This document shows, piece after piece, positions 1-50,000 of a stretch of 50,000 nt of DNA. Source of the DNA: Chrysomallon squamiferum. Lineage: Eukaryota > Mollusca > Gastropoda > Neomphalida > Peltospiridae. A program made the position numbers and the translations under genes. Position 1 is the first letter of the stretch. Every line of letters starts with the position of its first letter. The DNA lies in NCBI GenBank assembly GCA_012295275.1, contig CM022671.1, positions 4,784,065 through 4,834,064 on the forward strand, in the 5' to 3' direction. The notes under the pieces are model-generated. The model was not told where the DNA came from and did not search any database. It worked only from the letters and a program-made list of their open reading frames with translations.

Positions 1-218
1 TACATACACATCAAATACAGTTTTTGTCCAGTTTCAAATAGATATATACACCATTCTTCTCACTGTATATTTTTGTTTTTCCTTTTTTTCCAATTTTTTT
101 CAAGGCTTTTCTTTTGTAAATGTAAAAATTATTCATGCATTAATGTTATTCACTCATGCACACTTCTGTTTGAAATAACTCGGTTATAAACACAGAGAAT
201 ACAACAATTTCCTGTCTT

Positions 219-262
<44 letters not shown>

Positions 263-2566
263 TAACACCTTTATTTATTTATAAACAAATGTATGCTAGT
301 AGTAGTACATACATACAGATTTATCTGAAAACAGGTTTATCTCTGATAGTATTTTTCTATTAAAAGAACAACACTTTACATATTCATACTGCTAAACCAC
401 AGACTACGACTACTTGCAGATAATTTGTGATTTACAACATTTATATTTCATTCTACTACGATTTACGAGTACTTCAGAACCAAGAGTACGAGATAATCCG
501 TCAACGTGATGCCAGAGGGGAGGAATTAAATTAAAAAGTAAATAAATAACTGTCATATCTCTTTAAATTAAAGTAACTTAATTTATTCTCAAAGTATGAA
601 TTTATAAATACGAATACCAAAAGATTTATTACATACATTTACAGTACGATTATCAAAATTAATACATATTAATTAGTCAGACACCAATTACATTGTCACA
701 CATCGATTGGTATCTATTAAGATTATTTCATTATTTGCTGCGTTAGTAGAAAGTTATTACCTGTTTTAAAATTGTGGCTTGTTTCGGAGTAAGTTCACCC
801 AATTTTCCGCTCATAGCTTTCAGTACTATGCATACGATTCCTTTTATTTACTGTAATTTTGACAGCGAACGCAAAATCTCGCTTGTCCTCGCCAAAGTAT
901 TTTTCATCCAGCTTCGAACCTATTTATATCAAACATCGCACCACTTTACATATACGTAGAGTGGTAGCCCATCGTGACGTGACGTCTGGTGAACTGAGCA
1001 TATTTATATATAATTTCATTTTTTTTTTTCTCTCTCTTCTTTTTTTTTTTTTTTTTCAAAATATTCAAAATAAAAATAAAATATGATTAGTTGCACTGAA
1101 TTAAGTATTCATGCAGTCTATTTATAATTATCAAGAAGCCGATAACGTTGGATAGTATACATACATCATTACATGTTATTGATAATCTAAAAGTAGAACT
1201 AAAACGGTAAAAGAAAAGAATAATATGAAAAGTGATTATTAATAATAGTAGTCATGAAAGTTAAGAAATACTGGAAAAGCATATAATTTATTTATTTATT
1301 TATTAATCTAGATATTTTTCTTTCTTTCTTTAATTTCAGCAACTGTTATTATTTATATTCCTTTGCCAATAATGATCGTTTTTTTTTTGTCCCCCCTCCA
1401 ACACCGATCTTGGACTGGTTCACATGCAATAATTTCGGGTGTGTGTTTGTACAAACAATATTGTTATTTTTCTTCAGTGAACCAGTCTGTTGGTCATGTG
1501 ACAAACGTTACAAACACGTTCTCCATTTTGGTTTTTGCCGCTGGTATTTGTTTTGTTTTTCTTAGCGAATATTGGTATTTAAAGGTAAAAATAGATTGTG
1601 CTTATTAAGTCAGTTTTGTTTGCTTATTTTTAATGCAATGATATACATGTCAACGCAAAACGATAAGCAGAAGTAAAACGACCACAGTACATGGCTAGCA
1701 TTTTAACACGCACCTTGTTCATTGCTGCATGCAGACTTGACGAATTATTGAAAAATGAAATTAAAATTCACATTTAAAAATTGTCAAGAGTATATTGCGC
1801 TGACTAGCATTATTGTAGATTTTAAACTGCCACAAAACAATGATCATAATGACATTATTTAAAAACATAACTAATTTGCTCTTCTTAATTAGACATCGGC
1901 TTTAGACTTGTTGAACTTAATTCATAACTGATAATTTTTTTTTTTTTTTTCATTATCATGAATATTATTAGTTGTGGTTCCTTATAAATTAGTGTTACTA
2001 CTGTTAGTTAAATGTTAATTTATGTTGTATGTTACCCTGTGCTTTTAAACGATAAACCGTTGTTTTAATGTTTGATAAACATTTTATTTATCTAGAACCT
2101 TTTTGTAACTTTGTACATGTAGTCATTTTCCTATTTCATATCATTTGTATATATCACTGTTTGTAAATATTACAGGAAGTACAGATACTGTATGTGACGA
2201 AAATTATTGTCTATGGTATAAAATTTTAAAATCTAAGCCTAATATATAGTTACTATAACCAAACTTGTGTATCTTATTATCACTGCTTTTCAAAATTAAA
2301 AACTTTTGCAGTTTTGGCATTTAAAAATATTGCAACATCCAAATTACATTATTCCTAAATAAATATTTTGATTTACTGCACTAATTTAATTTGCATCAGT
2401 TTATATTTTTACTTTATTGTGGTATCATTAAATTGTCATTATTTGCTGAGGGTTATATTTAAATTATTATTTATTTACTTTTGTTTTATTTTTTATATTT
2501 TTGTTACTTTTGTTACTATTATTTGTTTTTAATTATTATTTATTTATTTGTTTGTTTGTTTTGTAG
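1..2566. other. Region upstream of PRPF8, no gene recognised
   Basis: This A+T-rich stretch holds a (CA)n microsatellite at 222-260, several T-runs (for example 1020-1056) and no convincing coding exon. PRPF8 coding exon 1 has a splice acceptor at its left edge, so a noncoding first exon and the promoter should lie here. I could not place that exon with confidence. Candidates are the neighbourhood of the CRE-like pair at 975-986 and the less A+T-rich segment at about 1400-1600, which has an E-box-like CATGTG and a possible donor near 1584. Short open frames here show no family resemblance. Confidence 0.5.
975..986. promoter_or_regulatory. Double CRE-like (TGACGTGACGTC) motif
   Basis: Two overlapping TGACGT cores stand in an otherwise A+T-rich region about 1.6 kb upstream of the PRPF8 start codon. 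TGACGT is the half-site of ATF/CREB bZIP factors and is common in housekeeping promoters. Assignment to PRPF8 is inference from position only. Confidence 0.35.
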
Positions 2567-2600
2567 GTTCTGTTAAGATAAAGACTGACCACCTGTAAGG

Positions 2601-25712
<23,112 letters not shown>

Positions 25713-26300
25713 ACATTTTTCTGTGATTTCTTCTTTTCACTGAGGACTCGGGGAATCACAGATTTCTGAAAGATTGTTTGTGTGTTAAAAAGAAATGAGT
25801 TAAAAGTGAATCATCAGTTATAAATCCAGGCTAGACTGTTTGAACTAATTTCTGAATGCATTATTTCCAAAAAAAGTTGTTAATCATTATATCATTGTGA
25901 TCATAGGATCAGAACAGTGCATTCATATTTTCACTCCATTCATCATTTTCATGGATATTTTGCAGAAAGGTATATATACTGTTTATCATCTTGTGTTTTA
26001 GTGAAAATTAAAAATCATTTCTTTGATTATTTAATGTTTGAAGAAGAAAATTAGGTTATGTGTTTTGTTAGTGTTTCAGAAATTTGGCAGTTTGATGTTT
26101 TTTATAAAACAAATACCAAGTAAAAAGTGTAAGTTTTCTATTGGTGAAAATGGTGCACTTATTTATTAACATTTAAAAAAATATATATCTATAAAAAAAT
26201 TAAAATTCCATATAAATTGGATTAAATATGTATGAAATTTGTTTCAAAATTGTTGAATATTATTCGGTGACTGCAAATAAAAAGTGAAATTAAATGGCTG
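25713..26300 (+). terminator. PRPF8: PRPF8 3' UTR with AATAAA polyadenylation signal
   Basis: After the stop codon there is single-copy A+T-rich sequence with AATAAA at 26276-26281. Further AATAAA hexamers are at 26522-26527 and near 26616, so alternative ends are possible. The 26276 site is favoured only because it is first; no cDNA evidence is available here. Confidence 0.45.
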
Positions 26301-28168
26301 AAAAGGGTAGACAGTGTTTTCATTATTTTGGAAAAAAAACATGACCTAAATGAAAAGTCAAATTGTGTTCTAAATGGATGGGAGGATTTATGATGTATGT
26401 ATCATGCTGTTTACAAAGAAATTTTATTAACTGAGTTTGATTTATGAAAAGGAAAATGTAACTGACACAGTTTCAGTGGAAAAGGGTTTTAAAAACATAT
26501 TTTAACTTTAAATTGTCAAAACAATAAATTATGAACATGGATTACATATTTGTACTGTTGTTTGAATGCAGTAAATTTCAAAGTAACATGACAAAACATT
26601 GCATGAGAAACAGTGAATAAAAAGACATGAAAAAACTGATTGTAAGAAAATATTTGTTTTCAAAGTTCTTTGATGTGAACATTAAGCAGACTTGGTTTTA
26701 CTTCAAAGCTGTTTGAAAATGATAAAAATCTTGCTGAACTTATTCAATGTTTAATGAAATCTGGAAATTTACTTTGAATGCAACAAGTTTTCTTTTATTA
26801 TGTTTGTTTTAATTTGAATTCACATAAATGATAAAATATGCTTTTTAGAATTTAGTTTAAGAATGTTTTTTTTTTTTTCATAATTTGTCAAGGTTGATAT
26901 TGTAAAACAAATTTAATTTAGAAAAAAAATGAACTTGGTGGTTTGTTGAAAGCAGGATTCCTGCACAACTGTAAATTACATTTTTATTACATCCATATTT
27001 AAGAATTTACAGAATGGATTAAGGTGTTAAGATTGCAAAATCTGTTGATGATCATAGGTAAAATACAGATATGAATTTTTTTATTATTATTATGATTTAT
27101 CTATTTATTTTTTAATTATTGTTATTTGTTTACTTAAATCTGAATGACTGTAATGAAATATTTTTCACATTATATTTGAAATGAAATAAAATAAATTAAA
27201 AAAACAAATAGCTTTGAAATTTTGTTTTATATTTCTATACCTTATCTTTTGCAATCATTATTATTTTTTTTTTTTTTATTTTAACCACAAGTAGTTTTAG
27301 TCCAATTTTATACTAATTTGTCAAACCGTGATTAACAATTTCATAACTATGCTGATACATACACTAATAAATGTAGTATCATTTGATACTGATAAACTTA
27401 GTAGCTATTTCACAAACATTTAACATAGAACTGTGTACAAACAGTTCATTTAATAATTGCTTTTATCTGTTTTTTATAACCATGATTAACAATTTGAGTT
27501 TTGTTTAAAGATACTACGATATGTTTGGTTAAATTAGTTGACAAAACTGACAGACAACTTCATTCCTTACATAAGCCTCAAGTATCTTGTAGCCCATGAA
27601 ATTACCTGTTTTTTTCTTTCGCTGTTACATACAGCAGCCTGTAATTGGTTTGCCTGGGATCCTATAATGCTATTATGATTGCATTGAATGGCTTTTATAC
27701 AGAACTAATTTACCCATTAAAGATGCCAAGTACAAAAAAGCCCAGTGAGCGATTTTTTGTTATTTTGGGGGTTTTTTTTTTTGTTACATATACAGATGGA
27801 CAGTGAAGTGATCTAGGTAAAAAAAATACTTAGAAATCCCCTTCAATCCCCTTACAATAAAAGAAACATTTTTATACATTTCCAATATTTTTTGAAAACA
27901 TAAATCTAATATTTATATTCTGTTAGCAATTAATTCTTAGTCAAAGGATAAATTAAAAATTGGTGATTGTTCTATCAAAATGATTACATCTTTGGTCTGA
28001 AAATTTAAGATTTTTATAGATACATGTACACTGGTGGATATTTTATGTAAATGTTCATGTCAATGTGAGACATGAAAATATAAAAAAAAATTAACAAGTA
28101 AATTCTTTTTTATTTTTTTTTTTTTCCTAGGTAGACAACTGCTTCATAAATTTATTTATTATTATTCT

Positions 28169-28205
<37 letters not shown>

Positions 28206-28495
28206 CAATAAAATGTGAATAAGTAACATTTCTTTTCCCCTTGATATAAATATGAGAATCATATAACACCATGAACACATTAATAAGTAATCCATTCAAC
28301 AAACAAAAAACAACATTCAATTCAGATTAGTAACTTTAATATAAAACTGTTACATACTTACAGTATATTAACATAGCAGCCAAAAATACATCTGCAAGCA
28401 TAATCATGGCACAACCCTTTTTCTGACCTGATATATTGTGACTGGGCTGAATTTCTTGTCCAAGTTTCTTTAATGTTTATTCATAATTATTATTT

Positions 28496-28541
<46 letters not shown>

Positions 28542-29080
28542 TTATTAATTAATTTTTTTATTATTTTTTCATAAAAGAAACTTTGTATGCAATGCATTTG
28601 TTACATTTTATTATTTATTTATATTATTTCATTTTATTTTAATTAATTTGTTTTTTTTTTCATTTTATTTCAATTATTTTTTCTAATTATTTCATTTTAT
28701 AATTTATTTTAATTCATTAATTAATTTATTTACTTAAAATTACATAATAATAATAATAATAATAATAATAATAGTATTTGGACAAGAAATTCAGGTTTAA
28801 TTTGGGTTCCTGTTAAAAAATAATTGTAAAATCACCTGTAAACCAGCACCTTTTTATATAATTGTTTTTTAACATAACTATTTAATAAAAGTTATTGTTC
28901 TGTAATGTATAATTATTGTATAATACATATCATTATTATTACTATTGTTAATGTAGTGTGTATAACTATTTTCTAAAATGTATTATTTTGTAAAGTATAA
29001 TTATTGTATAAAATGTATAATCTAAAGAATTTCTAAGTTGTAAAAACACTCATTGGTAAATGTAAATTTCACCTGAGTTG
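26301..29080. other. Intergenic A+T-rich sequence, no gene seen
   Basis: This is the first part of the gap between the convergent PRPF8 and GH63 genes. It contains homopolymer T runs (for example 28172-28201), a (TTA)n tract at about 28496-28542, (AAT)n at 28747-28772 and mixed ATTT repeats. No reading frame, RNA gene or transposon end was recognised. Confidence 0.6.
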
Positions 29081-29089
29081 TTGTTTAAT

Positions 29090-29720
29090 AAAAACACAAG
29101 ATACAACAGCTGAATTGTAGATTTTTAGCTGAAAGACAACACTGTTTGAAAGTTTAGTAACACCTGAGATTGTTTAATAGTCTGATACAAAAAGATACAA
29201 CAGAAACAAACAGTTTGATACTATAAAGAATTAACTCTAGTTTGATACTATAAAGATACAACAGGATACAACATTATAAAGCTGAAAAAATCAACACTTT
29301 GTTTGAATACAACAGAAATCATAAAGTTTGAAACCGTAAAGAAATAACAATGCAGATACTAAAAGATACAACAGAAATCATAACTAGTTTGATACTATAA
29401 AGATACAACAGAAATCATAACTCTAGTTTGATCTATAAAGATACAATATACATTGTAATAAACATAAATTTGATACATCCAGAGAAACTAACTAAATAAT
29501 ATTAAAAGATGTAACAATAGATACTACCAGATGGGTACAACACCAGCACCATACTATAACAGGATACAGTTTCATTTGGATACTACATAATACAAATCAG
29601 CTGTAGAAAAAAGTATGATACCAATTCCCTAACATAAAGATACTTAACAACTGATACAACTATAATTCAACAGTAAAATAGATTATAATATTAGATTGTA
29701 CTGGAAGATAGGATACAATA
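29090..29720. repeat. Degenerate GATACAACAG repeat cluster
   Basis: Recurrent phrases (agtttgatactataaagata, cagaaatcataact, gatacaacag) recur every 35-45 bp with many substitutions and indels, mostly at 29085-29460 and fading out to 29720. This looks like an old minisatellite. No open frame or exon sequence is associated. Confidence 0.6.
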
Positions 29721-31230
29721 ATAAGGGTATTTTATTTCAAAAATAACAAAAACCAGGTGAAGTCATAACCAGACAATAATAAACATTAAATTTGATCAAA
29801 ATAACAAACAAACAATAAGAAATATATGATTAAAGAAAACAATTTAAAAAAATGTTTAAGCAGGTCATAGCACTAACTGGGTATGTTAAAAATAAATTTA
29901 AAAAAAGACAGAGCACAAGATTGAGGTACAATTTCAAAAAAAAAAAAAAAAAAAAAAAAAAATGCCCAAAACAAGAACAAGGCACTGAAGATGAAGTAAC
30001 ATTAACAGGTAAATTATTATTCTACTATTTCAGTAAATATTATATGTTGTAAATTATTATGTTCAATATATAAATTATGTTTGGCTCCAGCAGTTTTAAG
30101 TAGTATGTAAAAGTTAGGGGGGGGTGTTTGTTTGGTAAAATAACAAATATATTTATTCCTATTTTCTTTTTTCATGGACTGTCTTTATATCTTTCTATGT
30201 CCTAGTCTCTCAGAGTCAGAATCATTGTCTGTCCATTTTTTTCTCTCTGTCATTTTAAAACACATAAAAACAATGAGATTATTCAGATATTTATATATAT
30301 ATTTTAAATAATAAAAAAGAATTTTTCATTATTCGTAGCAAAATTTGTAAAATAAATAATTTCTATTTAAAGAACTTTTTTCATTAAAACAGACAATTTT
30401 CCATGCAGTAATAAGGATTACAATTATGAATGTTAACTTGAAAAATCTATAACAATAATATATGCATTTTAATATTTTAAAATATATTTGTTTGTGTTCT
30501 TAAGGCACTGACTGAATATAAAATAGATAATACTAGTAACTTGAAACATTCATGTGTGTGTTTGTGTGTGTGTGTGTGTGTGTGAATAAAAAAGTTATTA
30601 AACTTTTGTTAAAATATTGCAAAAGTAAGCAATGTGGTTATTTAAATAAAACTGAGATTAAAAATAAATGACTAAAAATATGTAGATATAAAAAAGTAAA
30701 TAAACAGTGATTAACAAAGTTTAGCATCCAGGCTAGAAAAACAACATCATATATTTTTATATGTGTGTGCATGCATGCATGTGCACGTGCAAACATGTCT
30801 GGACATAAACATATACAATACTACAATATAATATAATAATATTCCATCACAACTGAAGCATATTTCAAATCATAATTAACTGATAATAACAATCATAAAA
30901 ACTGACAACAATTTTCATTTGCTATAACAATTATTTTCAGAAACGAAAATATTCATGTTATCTGTCAAGGCTAACTTATCAATAATCTCTGATTAGTAAT
31001 AATAAAGCTCTTTAATAAACTGGTTAACAAGGTCATTTTTTAAATCCATTACCTATCCATGCAATGATGGAAAAAAATATATATAATATGTTGTTGTCAT
31101 GATTATTATAAGTTTAACAGGTCTAGGCAAAAGAAAAAAATTGGATCTGATGATCTGTTTTAATATTAATACTGCCAGTAATGCTCCCTGATCTGATACA
31201 GTACAATACTTCCATTCAAATGTAATCTTC
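29721..31230. other. Intergenic sequence, no gene seen
   Basis: It contains an A-run at 29936-29961, a (TG)n tract at about 30552-30583 and otherwise unremarkable A+T-rich sequence. It may include the 3' UTR and poly(A) site of the minus-strand GH63 gene, but I could not choose a polyadenylation hexamer. Confidence 0.5.
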
Positions 31231-31236
31231 CTTCAT

Positions 31237-31405
31237 AGAGTGATTTCCCTTGAAACTGTTCCATCTCTATTCATGGTTTTTCTCTTCTTAGAGTGATCTC
31301 CCTTATAACAGTAAAAATAATGCCAGCGATCTTCCTTATAAATTGTTATCTTAGAGTGATCTCCCTTTTTATGCGAATTTCTCATTTATCAGAGTTATCT
31401 TTCTT
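31237..31405 (-). repeat. Five dispersed copies of an AAGGGAGATCACTCT-like motif in the GH63 3' region
   Basis: On the plus strand the motif reads AGAGTGATyTCCCTT at 31237, 31290 and 31353, with weaker copies GCGATCTTCCTTATAA at 31325 and AGAGTTATCTTTCTT at 31391. They lie 80-250 nt beyond the GH63 stop codon, in its probable 3' UTR (sense: AAGGGAGATCACTCT). Similar short motifs are, as I recall, abundant in molluscan genomes. A related CAAGGGAGGTAATTAC is at 42423. Confidence 0.55.
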
Positions 31406-31485
31406 AACTGACTGTTCTCTTCCTGTCTCTTGGCAGACATATTGAAGTTGTCTTGAGTAATACTATTAGGAAGGGTGTAGATGTT

Positions 31486-46633
<15,148 letters not shown>

Positions 46634-46670
46634 GTCGCGATTCTGTTGACACAAGAAAAGGGTTTCCTTT

Positions 46671-46728
46671 TCTATTTATATCTCAGGACAGGTTCATTGT
46701 TTAGAAGGGAGAGGAATATTGCGATTGG
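46671..46728 (-). promoter_or_regulatory. Core promoter of the GH63-like gene: TATA and CCAAT boxes
   Basis: On the sense strand TATAAATAGA lies at 46680-46671 and ACCAATCGC at about 46729-46721, about 45 bp further upstream. With a typical 30-bp TATA-to-start distance, transcription would begin near 46650, leaving a 5' UTR of only about 15-20 nt before the ATG at 46633. Confidence 0.6.
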
Positions 46729-46734
46729 TATATC

Positions 46735-47498
46735 CCGATATTTAATCATGTTAAAAGTAAATAATAAAAATAATAAAATAAAGTGGTTTAATTTCTTTTG
46801 ATACACGAACGTTTTGGAAAACAAATCACTAATTTCTAATAACCATTAATGACGTTAGTAAGTCAGTATTTATTTTAATTTTATTATTACTTTTTATTTT
46901 TATTTATTTTATTTGATTTTACATTTCTATATGATATGTTATATTCACATATGTATGTGTGTATGTGTTTGTATGTGTGTGTGTGCGTAATCTCCACCAG
47001 TGTCCCCAGACTTATCATTCTCATAATTAAAATTTATTATTATCAAAGGATAGTCTTCAGTGACAAAAAAATAATTATCTGAATGATTTTTGAATGCTTA
47101 TTTAACAAAATAATAAAACTTACGATTATTTGATGTAAGATACAATGTTTTGTTTTATTTATTTGTTTTATTGTTTTTGTTGTTGTTATCGCCGTTGTCG
47201 TTGTGGTTGTTGTGGTGGTTCTGGTGCTGGTGCTGAAGATAGTTATGGTCTTGGGAATGGTAGTGGTGTGTACATGTAAATAAAAGATATGAAACCCACT
47301 GCCGCAACTTCTTTTATCTATTAGCAATAAGAAGCAGTTTATGTGCGCCCTCCCCGAAACGTGAACTGATAAACCAAACGAAGTGACCCGAGTTGGGACG
47401 GAAAATAACTCAGTAGATGCACTGAACAAATTATTTGGAAATATACTGAAATTATTTATTACTCGTTGCGAAACATAATAATAATAATAATAATAATA

Positions 47499-47570
<72 letters not shown>

Positions 47571-47616
47571 AACGAAATAGCAATGATATAGCAGGAACAA
47601 TTGAAACAGATTAGTC

Positions 47617-47678
<62 letters not shown>

Positions 47679-48300
47679 CATTATTTATTTATTTTATTTT
47701 ATTTCATTTCTTCAAAATTATAACAACAGCAAATAAACATACCATATATTCCTTAATTATCTTATTTATGATATACATATAACGTTATTTTTTTGCGTTT
47801 CCATGAGCAATTATTTTAATTTAAAATTCATGTCTTTATTTTGATACCATGAATTTTTTACTTTTAATATGTGTTTAATTTCATTGTCTTGATAAAATAG
47901 AATTTATAACTATTTTCTGTTTCCATTATGATTATGGTCAGTATCAAATCGTCTACGATTTCTTTTATTATCATCATCATCAACTTCATCATCATTACCA
48001 TCATCATCTTTATTATCATTTCATAATTTTCATCGTCGTCATCATCGTTATAACCCTGCTTGTATTCAGTGATAGAACTGGCGACATTGGTAAATGACAA
48101 GCATTTTGTAGTAGTAGCGAATATTGTTGTTGTAGTTGTTGCTGTTGTATAATATTAGTCGTAGTAGTAAAAATAAAAGAATTACTTATGCTATCAGTAG
48201 TAGTAGTATTGGTAGTGGTAGTGATAGTAGTAGTAATAGTAATAATAGTAGTCGTAGTAATACTAATTATAGTGTTTTAATTAGTGCTAGTAGTAATGGA
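46735..48300. repeat. Intergenic region dominated by (ATT)n, (AAT)n and related repeats
   Basis: The region contains (GT)n at 46955-46987, (AAT)n joined to (ATT)n at 47475-47566, (TTA)n at about 47618-47680 and (GTA)n at 48100-48295. A short unique island at 47280-47470 is G+C-richer but shows no recognisable coding or RNA feature. Confidence 0.65.
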
Positions 48301-48309
48301 AATGATACA

Positions 48310-48653
48310 TGACGTATATACGGCAGCAGCAGCAGCAGCAGTAGTTGTTGTAGTAGTAGTAGTAGTAGTTGTTGTTGTTGTTGTTGTTGTAGCTGCAGGG
48401 TGTTGGTAGAATAAAACCACAATATTTCTTCTGAAATATACGTCATCTCGTTGACTGTCAAAATAACGTCAGAACAACCCCTAGCTACACAAAGACGTCT
48501 TATCGTAGGTTACATAACCTCGAACAGAAGCACGTAAGAGATTGATGTCGGACAGACAGACACACTGACGTAGAGCACTCTTCTGACCACTTGTCATTAA
48601 TTAAAACAGTCTCTGTGGTGACGTGTGACAAGGTTTAACCAAGTTCAACGTCA
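48310..48653. promoter_or_regulatory. Cluster of six TGACG (CRE/ATF-like) motifs
   Basis: Cores: TGACGTA 48310-48316, TACGTCA 48439-48445, TAACGTCA 48464-48471, TGACGTA 48566-48572, TGACGTG 48619-48625 and AACGTCA 48647-48653. They sit in a unique, G+C-richer island (about 48400-48740) between two divergent genes, 0.75-1.1 kb upstream of the gene at 49403. This suggests an enhancer or distal promoter; inference from motif density only. Confidence 0.45.
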
Positions 48654-48779
48654 TCGCAAATGTAAAAAGCTGCTAGGGGTGGTCCTGAATTCCTGTTTAG
48701 TGGAGGGTAAAAGTCTGGCGCAGTGCACTGCTCTTCAAGATGATTTTGTCAAATAAATTTTTGAATGATAATTTTAAAA

Positions 48780-48851
48780 AGTGAAAAGTTATTTGTTTGA
48801 TTATCTATTTATTCTTTTTTCTTCCTTCTTTATATATATATATATATATTC

Positions 48852-48919
<68 letters not shown>

Positions 48920-49102
48920 CTTATTTATTTATTTATCAGTTTACGTATTTGTTTTATTTTATATTTATTTTATTTTTTTTATTTTTTTATTTCATTTTAT
49001 TTTATTTTAATAATTATTGTTATTATTTTTTTTTTTTACTATTATTTACGATAATTTTATTATTATTACTTCTTTTTTTTTTTTTTTTTTTTTTATTTTA
49101 GG
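48780..49102. repeat. (TA)n, (ATT)n, (TTTA)n and T-run block
   Basis: A compound low-complexity block separates the TGACG cluster from the unique sequence leading to the gene at 49403. Open frames rich in Y, F, I and L here come from composition alone. Confidence 0.85.
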
Positions 49103-49344
49103 AGGTTTTGTTGTAGTGAAGATTTTACACAGGGTCGCTGAATCTCATATACCCCCCACCACCACCACCCATCCCCATTCACCGTCTCTCAACATCCACC
49201 ATATTTGTCTTCTCAAACTCTGGTCGTATTCTCCAAACATCAGTTACGTTTAAGACGCAAAACAAAGACAGTGAACGATTGCTTCTTTCTGCTAATTTAT
49301 TGCTTGTCTAAATTTAGGATTCATTTTACAAGAGATATTTCGGC

Positions 49345-49352
49345 TATAAAGG
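49345..49352 (+). promoter_or_regulatory. TATA box (TATAAAGG)
   Basis: TATAAAGG stands 58 bp upstream of the ATG at 49403 in unique sequence. A start site near 49375 would give a 5' UTR of about 28 nt. It supports the small first exon that follows. Confidence 0.45.
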
Positions 49353-49402
49353 ACACACGGATAGACAGAAATCATTTTAGCTTCAATTTCAGCGAAATAA
49401 TT

Positions 49403-49483
49403 ATGAAACTTTTCTTAGCTGTTTTCACACTAACCTGGATTAGCGTAGTTTTCGCGATAAAGAAGCAGTCTGGGAAAGTAATT
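49403..49483 (+). CDS. First exon of a secreted or membrane protein (partial)
   Basis: The ATG opens MKLFLAVFTLTWISVVFA, a textbook signal peptide: a basic n-region, a hydrophobic core and a VFA cleavage site. IKKQSGKVI follows before a strong donor (ATT|GTAAGT at 49484). A weaker donor (AAA|GTAATT at 49478) is possible. The family is not recognisable from nine mature residues, and the following exons are not found in the remaining ~500 bp. An upstream in-frame ATG at 49205 exists, but the TATA box and signal peptide favour 49403. Confidence 0.5.
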
Positions 49484-49810
49484 GTAAGTTCGAAACTTTT
49501 TGAATATATTTTATATATTTATTATAAGTATTTATTTGTTGATAAATTGAAATTTAGACCTTCAAATTTGTTCTGATAAATGATAACGTCTCTTCGGATT
49601 TATACAGAAATGAAAGAAATGAATTAATTTATTTATTATTATTATTATGTAATGATGATTTAAGGAAGGCAATCCATCGTCTATAGTCTATGTTTATCTA
49701 ATAGTAAATAGCAAGGGATTTTTAATGTACAGCAGAAAAGAAAAAAACAATGTAATTTATTATTATTATAATTATTATTTTTTTATTATTATTATTATTA
49801 TTTTGTACTT

Positions 49811-49845
<35 letters not shown>

Positions 49846-50000
49846 TTTTATTTTATTTTTTTTTTATTTGATCTATTTCTCTTTTAAACCCATCTGTAAC
49901 GCAACCTTCTTCAGAGAAAAAAAATATATATTTATATATTTCACAAAAAATATATATCAGAAATTTAATGGAATAATTATATCTGTGCGCGTGCACGTAC
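49484..50000 (+). other. Probable first intron of the secreted-protein gene
   Basis: A+T-rich sequence with (ATT)n and (ATTT)n at about 49757-49860. No second exon is recognised before the window ends. Confidence 0.4.

Noticed and set aside
1363-1608. 81-codon open frame upstream of PRPF8
   Set aside because: No family resemblance, poor start context, and it overlaps palindromic sequence; more likely leader or promoter DNA.

Overview
The window is animal nuclear DNA: very A+T-rich, full of microsatellites, with short GT-AG introns and no bacterial-style gene packing. Three gene models are supported. The mix (a near-vertebrate PRPF8, an intron-rich cytosolic GH63-type glycosidase, and scattered short GAGTGATCTCCCTT / AAGGGAGGTAA-like motifs) suggests a lophotrochozoan, most likely a mollusc. 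This is inference; no species marker is visible.

Layout. About 1-2.57 kb: upstream region of PRPF8, with a double CRE-like motif near 975. 2.6-25.7 kb (+): the U5 snRNP core splicing factor PRPF8 in 42 coding exons. All exon phases join cleanly except exon 17, whose middle 60 nt are missing. 25.7-31.4 kb: PRPF8 3' end and a repeat-rich gap between two convergent genes. 31.5-46.6 kb (-): an 18-exon gene for a ~923-residue GH63 / MGH1-like glycoside hydrolase, related as I recall to yeast YMR196W and bacterial homologues; it has one single-base frameshift in a G run. 46.7-49.3 kb: intergenic, with a cluster of TGACG motifs. 49.40 kb (+): first exon of a secreted or membrane protein preceded by a TATA box; the rest lies beyond the window or is unrecognised.

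The most unusual structure is a repeated theme in both long genes. Intronic tandem arrays have a unit that ends in a copy of the next exon's 3' splice site plus the first bases of that exon: PRPF8 exon 17 (53-bp unit, 16 nt of exon), PRPF8 exon 41 (71-74-bp unit, 18 nt), GH63 exon 2 (45-bp unit, about 28 copies, 20 nt), and more weakly GH63 exon 7 (30-bp unit, 4 nt). In the first three, splicing to any upstream copy would give a stop codon within a few codons of the copied stub. These are either natural decoy acceptor arrays or a systematic assembly artefact; raw reads and RNA-seq would decide.

No tRNA, rRNA, CRISPR array or recognisable complete transposon was seen. The genes have no evident common pathway: PRPF8 is nuclear and spliceosomal, the GH63 protein is probably cytosolic carbohydrate metabolism, and the third product enters the secretory pathway.
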